Below, piece after piece: positions 25,175 to 33,582 of a DNA stretch of 64,000 nt. The stretch spans positions 2,918,001 through 2,982,000 of the forward strand of contig NZ_JNIS01000001.1 of the NCBI RefSeq assembly GCF_000702625.1, written 5' to 3'. Position numbers and translations under genes: made by a program. Within the stretch, counting starts at the first letter, position 1; the number at the start of each line of letters is the position of its first letter. Below the pieces are notes generated by a model. It searched no databases and was not told the DNA's origin. It saw only the letters and a list, made by a program, of their open reading frames with translations. This DNA is from Exiguobacterium oxidotolerans JCM 12280. Its GTDB lineage: Bacteria; Bacillota; Bacilli; Exiguobacteriales; Exiguobacteriaceae.

Positions 25175-25219
25175 AAAAAGGTTAAAACCACCCGGATGGG
25201 ATGTGTTTTAACCTTTTTT
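25175..25219 (+). terminator. Terminator of sstT
   Basis: AAAAAGGTTAAAAC and GTTTTAACCTTTTTT form a 14-bp stem. Confidence 0.92.
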
Positions 25220-25329
25220 CTTTAGACGAATCGACCAGCTTGGATTAACATCATAAAATAAAAATTCCCATAAATGGTTATCCATTTTATAATGAATAAG
25301 AAAATTTGATTTTTTAAGAAAAGTAATCA

Positions 25330-25722
25330 CCGAGCAGAATCTATTAATTACATAGAACACCTAGAAGCTCAGTGTGGCGTGATAACGGGTCATCTCGAGA
25401 TTGAAGAATTACAAAAAGATGCGCTCAATTGATGCAGTTTCAGGATGCACCGTTTCCGAATGCGGCTACGATGACGTCTCTCGGATTATTACGGTTTCCG
25501 CTACAATTCGAGAACGGAGCCGTCGTCGATCATTAAGCGATGCTGTCCGTGATGAAAGAAGAAGCCGAGTGACTGATTGAATTGCTATCGCTTGACGCTA
25601 GAGGCGTTGAAATCAGGAGACGCCTTGATCTTCGGACGGACTGGGCGAAACGATTGCGTCAACAGTTACCAAGCGATACGGTGATTCGCCAGTTGAATGG
25701 AGAATGGTTCGCCGACCTATAA
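25330..25722 (+). pseudogene. Decayed Suppressor-of-fused-like gene
   Basis: A coherent protein trace runs through a frameshift and two nonsense codons: SINYIEHLEAQCGVITGHLE, then QFQDAPFPNAATMTSLGLL, FENGAVVDH-stop-AMLSVMKEEAE-stop, and finally RRLDLRTDWAKRLRQQL to a TAA at 25722. The central TSLGL block resembles SUFU-domain proteins, which serve as immunity proteins in bacterial toxin systems. The gene is dead but sits at the head of the immunity-like array. The family call is from memory of the motif and is moderate. Confidence 0.5.
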
Positions 25723-25738
25723 GAACGGGAGGGAAGTC

Positions 25739-26278
25739 ATGCAACTCATCAAACCAATTAACGGTCAGAATCATTTTTGGCTGTTCGAGAAGGATGGACG
25801 GACACTTTACACGTTTCACGGCATCATGGGAGAACGGTTAGAAGAACCAATGAGCGAGCAGAAGTTCTCGCGCTTTTTTCATCTGGATGCTTATATTCGG
25901 GAGCTCGCAGCTGAGAAAGAACAAGACGGATACTCCGTCGTTCAAGAAGCGGATTACCAAGAAGTTGTCGTCGAGATCTTTGGTCAGGAGAAAGAATATG
26001 ACGTCATCTCGGAGCATCGCGCGAACATCGAAGAGGACCTCAATGAATTTCTTTTTTCGTCGGGAAACGGTTATTTCTTAGAGGATGACTATGGTCCGGA
26101 AGCAATCGAATTCGTCCTTTATGTTCTCGAACCGTCTCAGATCGTCGAACCCGTCATTGATTATTTTAAGAAACAGTATGGCGTGACGAAGATCCGGGTG
26201 GGGCAGGCAAAGGTTCATTACGGCCGACACTTGACCGGACTTTATCCTACAGGGAAGAACTTTAATCGGAAAAATTAA
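25739..26278 (+). CDS. WGR-like domain protein (array member 1)
   Basis: 179 residues from an ATG preceded by ACGGGAGGG. The first 65 residues (FWLFEKDGRTLYTFHGIMGE ... YIRELAAEKEQDGY) look like a WGR-type domain: a tyrosine-rich strand, the DGRT turn, a glycine after the next strand and a helix ending in K-x-x-x-GY. The rest is an acidic alpha/beta domain without known motif; there is no membrane segment, unlike the other three paralogues. First intact gene of the array; ends 29 bases before the SUKH gene. Confidence 0.6.
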   Translation: MQLIKPINGQNHFWLFEKDGRTLYTFHGIMGERLEEPMSEQKFSRFFHLDAYIRELAAEKEQDGYSVVQEADYQEVVVEIFGQEKEYDVISEHRANIEEDLNEFLFSSGNGYFLEDDYGPEAIEFVLYVLEPSQIVEPVIDYFKKQYGVTKIRVGQAKVHYGRHLTGLYPTGKNFNRKN

Positions 26279-26307
26279 TTCGAAATTTCGTAAAAGGAGT
26301 ATTGAAC

Positions 26308-27030
26308 ATGAAACAGCAAATCGGCTTACCAGGCATCACGGAAGAACGACTCCAAGAGATAGAGTCAGAACTCGGCTTCGAGCTTCCGAAAGAACTACGA
26401 AACAGGTACAAGCGCGAAAACAAGTTCAGCGTCGGTGAATGGGAATTTCATCCGATCAAGGACGAGCAATATATCAAACGGACATGGGACGATCTCGTTC
26501 GTGTCAACAAGGAGGACTCGGATGATTATCCAGAAGGGTTCTTCCGGATTGCGGCGGACGGAAGTGGTGACGAACTCGGGTATCAGCTTCCGAATACGGA
26601 GACGATCGTCTTGTGGGATCACGAGGAACAAGAATTGTTGCCGGTAGCGCCGACGTTGAAGGCGTTCATTGAAAAAGAACAACAAGTGGACCGTAGTGCA
26701 GAACAAGCAGAACTCTTCTTACAGACGGTTCTTGAGACAGGCGTTGTTTATGGGCTATCAAAGTTCGAACAGTCGGGCTGGGCGTATTGTCCGTCAAATC
26801 AAGACGAGACGGACGTGCTGTTATTCTTTTCGACGGAAGCGTCGGCAAAAGCACTGCAGACGAAGGAATGGGCGAACTATCATCTGATTCGTTTAGACGT
26901 CGACCTGCTCGTTGAAGGATGGTTACCGAACATGATCGACGACGGACTGTATTGCGGACTGAATTGGGAACCGGAGCTCGTCGGACTTGAGCTTGATCCG
27001 GAAGATGTTCTGGCAGATCTGGAAGGTTAA
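26308..27030 (+). CDS. SUKH (SMI1/KNR4) - DUF2750 fusion protein
   Basis: 240 residues from the ATG at 26308 (AAAGGAGTATTGAAC upstream). Residues 1-110 are a SUKH domain (ITEERLQEIESELGFELPKELRNRY, then EGFFRIAADGSGDELGYQL). Residues 130-235 match DUF2750 (VYGLSKFEQSGWAYCP ... ALQTKEWANYHLIRLDVDLLVEGWLP). SUKH proteins are the most common immunity proteins against contact-delivered toxins, so protection is the likely role, but no cognate toxin is in the window. Tightly followed by the next gene (one base between). Confidence 0.85.
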   Translation: MKQQIGLPGITEERLQEIESELGFELPKELRNRYKRENKFSVGEWEFHPIKDEQYIKRTWDDLVRVNKEDSDDYPEGFFRIAADGSGDELGYQLPNTETIVLWDHEEQELLPVAPTLKAFIEKEQQVDRSAEQAELFLQTVLETGVVYGLSKFEQSGWAYCPSNQDETDVLLFFSTEASAKALQTKEWANYHLIRLDVDLLVEGWLPNMIDDGLYCGLNWEPELVGLELDPEDVLADLEG

Positions 27031-27031
27031 C

Positions 27032-27589
27032 ATGATTCAGACACTCAGTAAACAAGTGGGAGGCATCACCTATGTCTGGTTCTTGTACCGCGACGGTCGA
27101 ACGATTCAGATGTATCACGGTGTCACCGAACAATGGAAGCTCGATCAAGATGTCAGCGATTCAATCGAAGAACAGTATACATTTCGGCGCCAAGCAAAAC
27201 GACGGATGGAGGAATTGATTGCAGAGAAGGAGGCGGAAGGATACAAGCAGGATGATATTTACGGGATGCAGCTCGGACGAAAGGAACGCGAGACGTTTCG
27301 ACGCCGGACGACATGGCTCGCTTATCTTCTTGTTGGACTAGGGCTGTTCTCTATTTTGATGCCATTTTCCGTTTCACCAATTATTATTCTCGGGGTCGCC
27401 ATACTCATGATGTGGTTAGTTTTCCTAAGTAAAGACCATCTGCCGACATGGCTTCGGGTGATTTGTTTTATTAGTTATTTTATTATGCATGTCAGTTATC
27501 GCCAGGAATCGTATACTCCATATTTGTACCCTGTGCTTTCAATCGGAACTGGAGCGCTTCTTTGGTTGTACCTCCGAAAAACGAGATAG
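27032..27589 (+). CDS. WGR-like domain protein with membrane tail (array member 2)
   Basis: 185 residues starting MIQTLSKQVGGITYVWFLYR just after the SUKH stop (GGAAGG upstream). The N-terminal 70 residues repeat the pattern of member 1 (YRDGRTIQMYHGV ... RRMEELIAEKEAEGY). Residues 100-180 have three or four hydrophobic segments (WLAYLLVGLGLFSILMPF ...). The protein would present the WGR-like domain on the inner face of the membrane. Cotranscription with the SUKH gene is near certain. Confidence 0.6.
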   Translation: MIQTLSKQVGGITYVWFLYRDGRTIQMYHGVTEQWKLDQDVSDSIEEQYTFRRQAKRRMEELIAEKEAEGYKQDDIYGMQLGRKERETFRRRTTWLAYLLVGLGLFSILMPFSVSPIIILGVAILMMWLVFLSKDHLPTWLRVICFISYFIMHVSYRQESYTPYLYPVLSIGTGALLWLYLRKTR

Positions 27590-27793
27590 ACAATAAAATC
27601 GTAAAAAGAATTTTAAAGTAAATAGGTTGATGAAGAAGAGATTGACGACTAAAAGAAGTTTAATCTTTGGAACTTTTTCTTTAACGAAACTTAATAAAAT
27701 AAAATATCGTAGTTACTAACATCCTAACATTCTTATGCCGAAAAACAGTTTGCTTTATGAAAATCGATAATAAATATTTTGGAGGAAACGCTT

Positions 27794-28051
27794 GTGATCT
27801 TACCATTCATCGGTCTTGTTGCCGGTCTCTTCTTATTGATAGTAGGAACGTACCTCATCCGGTCGAAGCATGCGAAGCAGACGCCGTTAGAGGGACATGG
27901 GAGTTACGTCGACAACATCGATTCATTCGTTCTTGGCATCCTACTCTCAATCGGAACGATCATTTTTTTTTCGTTGACCGTCAGACAGTACGGTTATATA
28001 TGTATCGCAGGAGGATTGTTCGTACTGTACGGTGTCAATTCTGTCTGGTAA
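27794..28051 (+). CDS. Small membrane protein within the immunity-like array
   Basis: 85 residues from a GTG that follows GGAGGAAACGCTT; the frame extends to a TTG upstream that would lie on top of the ribosome site. Three hydrophobic segments (FIGLVAGLFLLIVGTYLI, SFVLGILLSIGTIIFFS, and YICIAGGLFVLYG). No soluble domain. Separated from the preceding gene by a 204-base AT-rich gap, so it may have its own promoter. Confidence 0.65.
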   Translation: MILPFIGLVAGLFLLIVGTYLIRSKHAKQTPLEGHGSYVDNIDSFVLGILLSIGTIIFFSLTVRQYGYICIAGGLFVLYGVNSVW

Positions 28052-28117
28052 ACGATTGAGATGAGGAATTGACTCATCTTGGAAGTAGTACATAAAGCGG
28101 AGTAAAGGGAGAGCACA

Positions 28118-28762
28118 ATGATTCAATTATTAAAACAAATCGACGATCAAGTGCACCACATCGTCTATCACCAGGAAGGACGAACGTTGTTTTACCGGGA
28201 AGGGATTGCCCGCAAAGAACAGATAAAGAATAGTGAAGACATGATGGAAATCAATGAAGAGTCGTCGACTGTCCGCGTACCCTGTCGAAATACGATTGTC
28301 GCCTATCGTCAGAAAAAAGAATGGATTCGTGAGAAGCTGGAAGACGGCTATATGCGCTCAACGTTTTCGCAATCAGAAGCGATTGAATACCGCACAGACC
28401 GACGGATCATAAAGTTGCGTATTTTAAGCGCTTTACTCGTCCTATTGAGTGGGTTACTGACGCTGACCGATATCTTACCAATCCCAGGATACATAACACT
28501 CGTCGTTCTGATGCTTTTCTGGCCGATGCATCTCGAAGGGAAATCAGTACGTGAGCGCTTTTATCGCTGGTCAGGAGTACTTTTCCTGTTTGCGTTAGCT
28601 GGCTCATCGAAAAATTACTTAACACCAATCAATCTTTCGATTAACGGAGCGGTCTGTCTCATCTCAGGATTCATTCTCCTGTTGTATACGACAGAACAAT
28701 TACAGAAACTTGCGACGAAAGGAATCACGTATCATGACGAATCAATCAAACAAGGTGATTGA
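28118..28762 (+). CDS. WGR-like domain protein with membrane tail (array member 3)
   Basis: 214 residues, AAAGGGAGAGCAC before the ATG. MIQLLKQIDDQVHHIVYHQE and GRTLFYREGI match the N-terminal pattern of members 1 and 2, and EWIREKLEDGY matches the helix end. Four hydrophobic segments follow from residue 105 (ILSALLVLLSGLLTLT ...). Its last 29 bases overlap the beginning of member 4, which indicates translational coupling. Confidence 0.6.
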   Translation: MIQLLKQIDDQVHHIVYHQEGRTLFYREGIARKEQIKNSEDMMEINEESSTVRVPCRNTIVAYRQKKEWIREKLEDGYMRSTFSQSEAIEYRTDRRIIKLRILSALLVLLSGLLTLTDILPIPGYITLVVLMLFWPMHLEGKSVRERFYRWSGVLFLFALAGSSKNYLTPINLSINGAVCLISGFILLLYTTEQLQKLATKGITYHDESIKQGD

Positions 28763-29414
28763 ACTCAAGCGCGCCAATGGTCAAGCGACCGATTACTGGG
28801 TTAGTTAACGGATGGGGCGCACGCTCTATCAAGTGTCCGTTCAGGAACAAGCGGATGGTCAAACGGATGAAGGGGAAGTCATCAAAGAACGTTTTCCGTT
28901 CTACTTCGGGATGAAGAAACGGATGCTCGAGTTAGCAGAAGAGAAGGAAACAAACGGCTTTCGACCGTTGACTGAAGAAGAACGCACAGCGAACATCATC
29001 GAGACAGAAGAACCTATGCTTGATTCAGCTTTCTTCAAGCCCGCTATTCGGTACGCTTGGTTGATGCTCGGTCTTGGAATCCTTCTGTTTCTGCTGCCTT
29101 CACCAATCCTAAACGGACTCGCGTTCGCACTCGGCTTATACGTCTGGTATGAGACGTTTGGGCAAGCGGGAATGCCGCGCAGTTATCAAAGATATTTTCA
29201 CGGGATGCTTGCGGGGTTGACGATCTTACAGGTGTTATCAGCGATTGAATTGGAACGGGAAGTGCAACCGTATTCCGCTGCAATCTGCGTGTTTTCAGCA
29301 GTGATGTTGGTATTGCTTGTCGTACAATACCATTGGAAGAGAACCGATCAAATCGGACATGGTGAAAGTATCAGTATTCGAAAAATAAAAGAATATCCTG
29401 ATTTTGATGAGTAA
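28734..29414 (+). pseudogene. WGR-like domain protein with membrane tail (array member 4), interrupted by a stop codon
   Basis: The natural start is the ATG at 28734 (MTNQSNKVIELKRANGQATD), overlapping member 3. A TAA at 28806-28808 interrupts the frame in YWVS-stop-RMGRTLYQV; in paralogue 2 the same place reads WFLYRDGRT, so a Tyr codon was changed to TAA. Everything after it is intact for another 201 codons, with the WGR-like helix (RMLELAEEKETNGF) and three membrane segments. Restart at the ATG at 28812 would give a protein without the first strand, but no ribosome site is visible there. Confidence 0.65.
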
Positions 29415-29539
29415 AAGTAAAAATCTCAGTCTCTCCATTTTGGGAAGGCTTATGGATATTAGAATACTGTAAAATATAGGTATCATGTTGATTTTCATGA
29501 TTCATCAACTGAATCGGTCGACAGGGGAAGGAGTTAAGC

Positions 29540-29923
29540 ATGAATCGTTATACCAGGGCCACTCGCGCCGCTGTACTATTGTCGATGTTCGACATGAGAC
29601 GACGAGCGATTAGATTGTTAGGGAAGCACGTCGTGCGTCTCGGAGAACCAAGAGAAAAATCGAGTATGTTGCTCCAAATCGGTATGCTGCATCTGGAACT
29701 CGCGGAAGAGCAAGAAGCGAGTCGATATTTCGTAGAAGGATTGACGATCGTAGAATCGATGGAACTTGAGTATGCGCCACAGTTTTTAGCTATTTTACAA
29801 GTCATTCAACGGCAAGAGACACCGATGGTTGCAGAGTACTGGGTTCAAAATTTTACTTATCGGATTGTAGATCATCCGAAGTTCACACGGACGATTGCTG
29901 GTCTTGAGCTTTCAACCAACTAA
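29540..29923 (+). CDS. Hypothetical helical repeat protein
   Basis: 127 residues with a strong site (GGGGAAGGAGTTAAGC) before the ATG. All-helical, TPR-like spacing (SSMLLQIGMLHLELAEEQEASRYFVEGLTIVE); no membrane segment. It follows the array but after a 125-base gap and could be separately transcribed. Family not recognised. The hairpin that now encloses the transposon probably once terminated it. Confidence 0.6.
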   Translation: MNRYTRATRAAVLLSMFDMRRRAIRLLGKHVVRLGEPREKSSMLLQIGMLHLELAEEQEASRYFVEGLTIVESMELEYAPQFLAILQVIQRQETPMVAEYWVQNFTYRIVDHPKFTRTIAGLELSTN

Positions 29924-30114
29924 AATCATGCATTATGTCCGCTATTTTTCGTACTTCATGATTCTTGTCACGGTCTTTTAATATATTTCGATGTATCTGA
30001 CATCTGACAAAAAGCTGTTGATGATGGGACACAGTTGCTTCATCATGCTGGTAGTTATAATTTTTATTCGTGTATCTGGCACACTTTTTGACGCGGTGTG
30101 CAAAAAAGAAGGGA

Positions 30115-30125
30115 ACGATGTAAGT
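30115..30125 (+). repeat. Target-site repeat, left copy
   Basis: ACGATGTAAGT, repeated at 33270-33280. Because the bases TA/GTA can be given to either the element or the target, the true duplication is 7, 9 or 11 bp. Confidence 0.8.
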
Positions 30126-30360
30126 AACGGGTTCCGTTTCCTATCGCAAAACTCTAAAATGTATAACAAAATGACTGGCAAATTGTACGCTAATTTGTTA
30201 GTCATTTTTTGTTGTTATATTGAGGTTTTCATTAAAATATCATCTTTTTTTGTAATGTAATTGATACCTCGATTTGTTAGCACACAATCAGTAGTGTAAG
30301 GCGACAAATTGACTGGCAAATTGCCTTACACAAATTTACCTAAAAAAGGGAGATGGACAA

Positions 30361-30579
30361 ATGAAAATCGAACCAAAGTAACCGAGCGCCAAACCGAAAC
30401 AGTTTAAGCTTTCCTTCAAGTCGCACAAGATTTTGGAGCATTACTCTGATTACACAGGCTTAACGGAATCACAGGTTTTAGAGGAAGTCTTACCGCATTT
30501 ACTGAATGACAAAGACTTTATCGCACACATCGAAAGCAAACGCAACAACACACGCGTCAAGCGAGAGTTGGGATTATGA
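30361..30579 (+). pseudogene. Transposon accessory gene with a stop at codon 7
   Basis: ATG at 30361 has AAAAAGGGAGATGG upstream. It reads MKIEPK, TAA (30379-30381), then PSAKPKQFKLSFKSHKILEH and on to RVKRELGL and a TGA at 30579, one base before the transposase ATG. The length (72 codons), basic character and KFKLSFKSH...LTESQVLEEVL pattern suggest a ribbon-helix-helix or similar DNA-binding helper. The early TAA should prevent translation, unless a downstream start is used. Confidence 0.6.
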
Positions 30580-30580
30580 G

Positions 30581-32549
30581 ATGCTTAAAATCAAACGTAT
30601 CACAAACTTCACCGACCGTATTTGCCTAACAGACCCGAATATACCCTCCTCAGAAACCACACAACGACACCTCGATTACCTCACCTTGTCAGACAAAACT
30701 ATGGGAACTCAATACGCCAAATTTACTTTCAGACCTACGCACTTTACTTGGAAAGGAAAAACACACGAAATCCAAATCAACTACTGCTCCAATCCATTTT
30801 GTAAAAATCATTTAGAACCACAAACGAAATAAGGAATCGGCAAAAACCAACGCTATAACATCACAGGAACCACTCCTGACCGAAGCGTTATTTGAAATCC
30901 CGATCCAACCGATCCGAACATCATACCCACTTTGAACTGCAACACCAAATCGTATTCCAATGGGTCTTTGGCAACCGAAATTGAACGCTTGGTCCTAATA
31001 AACTCAGTCGTACCCTTAAATCCCGTTTATCAGTTTCACAAAGATGGGTGTGCCAATCCAGAAACCTTTTTCACGCAGCCAAAGACATTTTATAAACGTG
31101 GAAAGGCGTCTTCAAGCGCACAGATTGTCCAGTGTAAAACGTGTAATAAGTACACGAACATTCTACCATCCAAAGTGGAAACGACTTCTTATCATCAAAA
31201 ACGGAACGACATTTTGCCGATGTTCGCGGATATGATTATTCATCACATTCCTGTATCAGGCACTTGTAAGGTCTTGAAAATTGGTCGTTCGACTTATTAT
31301 GAAAAATTGGAATGGTTGTATCGCTGTTACTTGGAATTCCTTGAGACAAGGGAAAAAGCATTCGAAAAGAAAGTGTTCCCAAGAATCTGGGTAAACACCG
31401 ATATTATGATGTACGTCCTCAACAATGTCCGAAAGAAAGGGCAAACGAAAAAATTCAAAAGAGGAAACCAAAAACAATTGCCGACACAAGTTGTCATTTC
31501 TACGGATATGAGTTCAAGATATGTATTCCGTGCCAATGTTGCTTATGATTGGGATATTTCGTTCGACCAAATTGAATTTGATACCTTCACTTACAAAGAC
31601 GACCATTTAAAAGAAGAGCTACGAAAGAATGCAAAATACACAAAGCATTCATATTACCCGCAGTTTCCGACACTTAATGACAATCAAACCAACGCTGATT
31701 ACAGTCGCGAGATGATTGAATTAAACCGCAGAAAAGAATATGTGGATGGTCTTCACGTGAAGCATACTTATACTGCGATGGCTCAACTGTTTTTAATCAA
31801 GCAGATGGTCAAAACACCTAAATGGCGATTTGTAAGTGATGATGATCGTGTGTTGAAAGTGGCGATTAAAAAGGCTTTCGCAGAAGAAATGAAAAATGGA
31901 CAAGCTCACTATCTGGTGAACAACTTTGACAAAACGCTTTCCAGAGAAGAGGCTTACAAGGAATTCATCGAATTAAGTAAATATCTTCGGGACTGGGCCG
32001 AAACCAAAGGAATGAAAGACTTACCGCATTATGAAAAAGCGGTTGCCTACCTGACAGAAAAATTAGCTACACACAAATTCTACGAAACCAAAACAGCACC
32101 TAACGGAACAGATTATAATATCCATAAGCCGAATGAAATTGAACATCCAATAGCAATGGCTGACAGAGGAAATCGATACATTAATGTTCTGAGCGATACA
32201 TCGAAACTATCGGATGAGCATTTGGCGCGATTGATCGTAAGAGCTAATGATAATTCGGTTAACACATTCTTTCAAGAAATCCGACGGTCAATCTCAATTT
32301 TAGAGAGACCACTTATTACAAGTCGTGGCGATGGGAAAAGTAATATCTATTCAAACTTCAATCCGCGCTACGCACAAATGAGTATTACGATTTTACGAAC
32401 CTACTATAATTTCTGCAAGACCTATCAAGTTGGCAAACCAGAAATCGGACCTGACGTAAAGAAGATTAAAAAGCTAAAAAACTCCAGCTCAAAAACTTGG
32501 CATTGCCAATCGTGTTTATACCTGGGAAGACATTATTTATAAACGTTAA
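30581..32549 (+). pseudogene. Large DDE-type transposase, broken by two stops and a frameshift
   Basis: The protein starts MLKIKRITNFTDRICLTDPN at 30581. In-frame TAA at 30830-30832 and TGA at 30893-30895 interrupt the zinc-ribbon region (NPFCKNHLEPQTK-stop-GIGKNQRYNI ... SVI-stop-NPDPTDPN), after which 520 codons are open: HKDGCANPETF, QCKTCNKYTNI, VNTDIMMYVLNN, VISTDMSSRYV. Near the end a six-A run at 32476-32481 shifts the frame; with one A less it continues as KTPAQKLGIANRVYTWEDII and stops at 32549. About 655 residues when intact. I cannot name the IS family. Confidence 0.75.
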
Positions 32550-32553
32550 AACA

Positions 32554-32588
32554 AAAAACGCTTAACCAATCTTCGGCTAGGCGTTTTC
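32554..32588 (+). terminator. Terminator after the transposase
   Basis: AAAACGCTTAACC and GGCTAGGCGTTTT around ATCTTC. Confidence 0.75.
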
Positions 32589-32733
32589 TAATGAGTCGAG
32601 AGTTTTAAGGAAGGACTGTGTTAAAGGTTGAAGTTGATATTTATAGAAAAAATAGGACTCCCAATTATATGGAAACCCTATACTAAATTATTGTCTTATT
32701 AAACTAAAGCAATTTCATTAGATGAATTGTTCA

Positions 32734-32985
32734 TTAAGGTGTGTTCCAAAAGAAAGTTGTGACTATAAAAGGAATAATAATCGCAATGAGTAAGATTAAA
32801 CCATTTCCAATTAAACCAATCTTCTTATATACACCTTTTTCGGCAAATAGTGCTAAAACGAACCCTATTGCAGATAAAATAACATTGCTCAACAAAAGAT
32901 TGTCATTTCCGAAAAGCATAATAATATAGAATACTAATCCAACAAAAAATAAAACAGTGGAAAGAGTACCTAAAATTCTTTTCAT
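32734..32985 (-). CDS. Small membrane protein, transposon cargo
   Basis: 83 residues, AAGGGGGTAT before the ATG. Three hydrophobic segments (TLSTVLFFVGLVFYIIMLFG, NVILSAIGFVLALFAE, IGNGLILLIAIIIPFIV). It is on the strand opposite to the transposase and lies wholly inside the terminal repeats, so it moved with the element. Similar short proteins are found scattered in Bacillales; no function known to me. It is the only intact gene of the transposon. Confidence 0.75.
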   Translation of the reverse strand: MKRILGTLSTVLFFVGLVFYIIMLFGNDNLLLSNVILSAIGFVLALFAEKGVYKKIGLIGNGLILLIAIIIPFIVTTFFWNTP

Positions 32986-33269
32986 TTTTTATACCCCCTT
33001 ATTTTTTTCTCAAACTAATTTACATTGTTATTTTGTATATTCACTACAAGCTTCTTTCCTTCTTTTATACTTCAGAACATTTCGTTATTCATATTACAAC
33101 TATTTTCCATATAAAATCCAAATACCCTGAAATATCTATAAAAAACACCCCAACCGCTAAAGCTCTGTATTACCAGAATTTCTCGCAAATTAGGGCGCAT
33201 TTTGTTATACAATTTCTATTACATTTTGTATCACATTTTAAAGTTTTGCGATAGGAAACGGAACCCGTT

Positions 33270-33280
33270 ACGATGTAAGT
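33270..33280 (+). repeat. Target-site repeat, right copy
   Basis: ACGATGTAAGT, identical to 30115-30125. Confidence 0.8.
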
Positions 33281-33333
33281 CGTCTCCTTCTTTTCTATAC
33301 GTTAAGTTAAAGTACCAAACGTCAGTAGTTTGT

Positions 33334-33423
33334 TTAAATGTCAACTCCGATTATTTTAAGAATTGCAACGATTACGATGACGGATAACGCAAATGATCCG
33401 GCATAAGCCAACTGCTTTTTCAT
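33334..33423 (-). CDS. 29-residue single-pass membrane peptide
   Basis: ATG at 33423 preceded by GAAGGAAGAAC; reads MKKQLAYAGSFALSVIVIVA and ILKIIGVDI. A positively charged start and one clean transmembrane segment fit the many small membrane proteins of Bacilli. It lies just outside the transposon right end. About 160 bases on, between it and the ankyrin gene, I see only a short AT-rich promoter-like region. Confidence 0.55.
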   Translation of the reverse strand: MKKQLAYAGSFALSVIVIVAILKIIGVDI

Positions 33424-33582
33424 AGACCAAAGTTCTTCCTTCTATGTTTCAAAGTTAAAGTTGCCTGAGGCAAGTATGTACGCATACGTTTCTTGTTCAT
33501 GCTGTTATCGTAACACGGCTGCAATTTTTTGTTAATAATATTCAATTTAGAAAAACATGACTCATTGAAGGTGGTAATCGAA

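Larger units (their letters stand above)
30126..33269 (+). mobile_element. DDE-type transposon of unassigned family, 3.14 kb, with cargo
   Basis: Inverted terminal repeats: AACGGGTTCCGTTTCC then TATCGCAAAACT at 30126-30153, and the complement at 33242-33269; similarity continues for about 20 further bases. ACGATGTAAGT flanks both ends. Inside are a small accessory gene, a large transposase and, in reverse, a small membrane gene. The left subterminal region carries repeats of GACTGGCAAATTG at 30172 and 30319 and hairpins (GTGTAAGGC/GCCTTACAC), probable transposase sites. AT-rich relative to the chromosome. Both transposition genes carry lesions, so it now seems immobile. Confidence 0.85.
30101..33295. 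terminator. Terminator-like hairpin split by the transposon
   Basis: Removing the transposon and one direct repeat gives AAAAGAAGG-GA-ACGA-TGTAAG-TCGT-CT-CCTTCTTTT, a hairpin with a 9-bp outer and 4-bp inner stem and a T-rich end. Left arm 30104-30118, right arm 33276-33294. It would have ended the gene at 29540-29923. Confidence 0.5.

Noticed and set aside
29991..30260. 89-residue plus-strand frame across the transposon left end
   Set aside because: It spans the host-transposon junction, has no ribosome site, and its second half is the terminal repeat and subterminal DNA.
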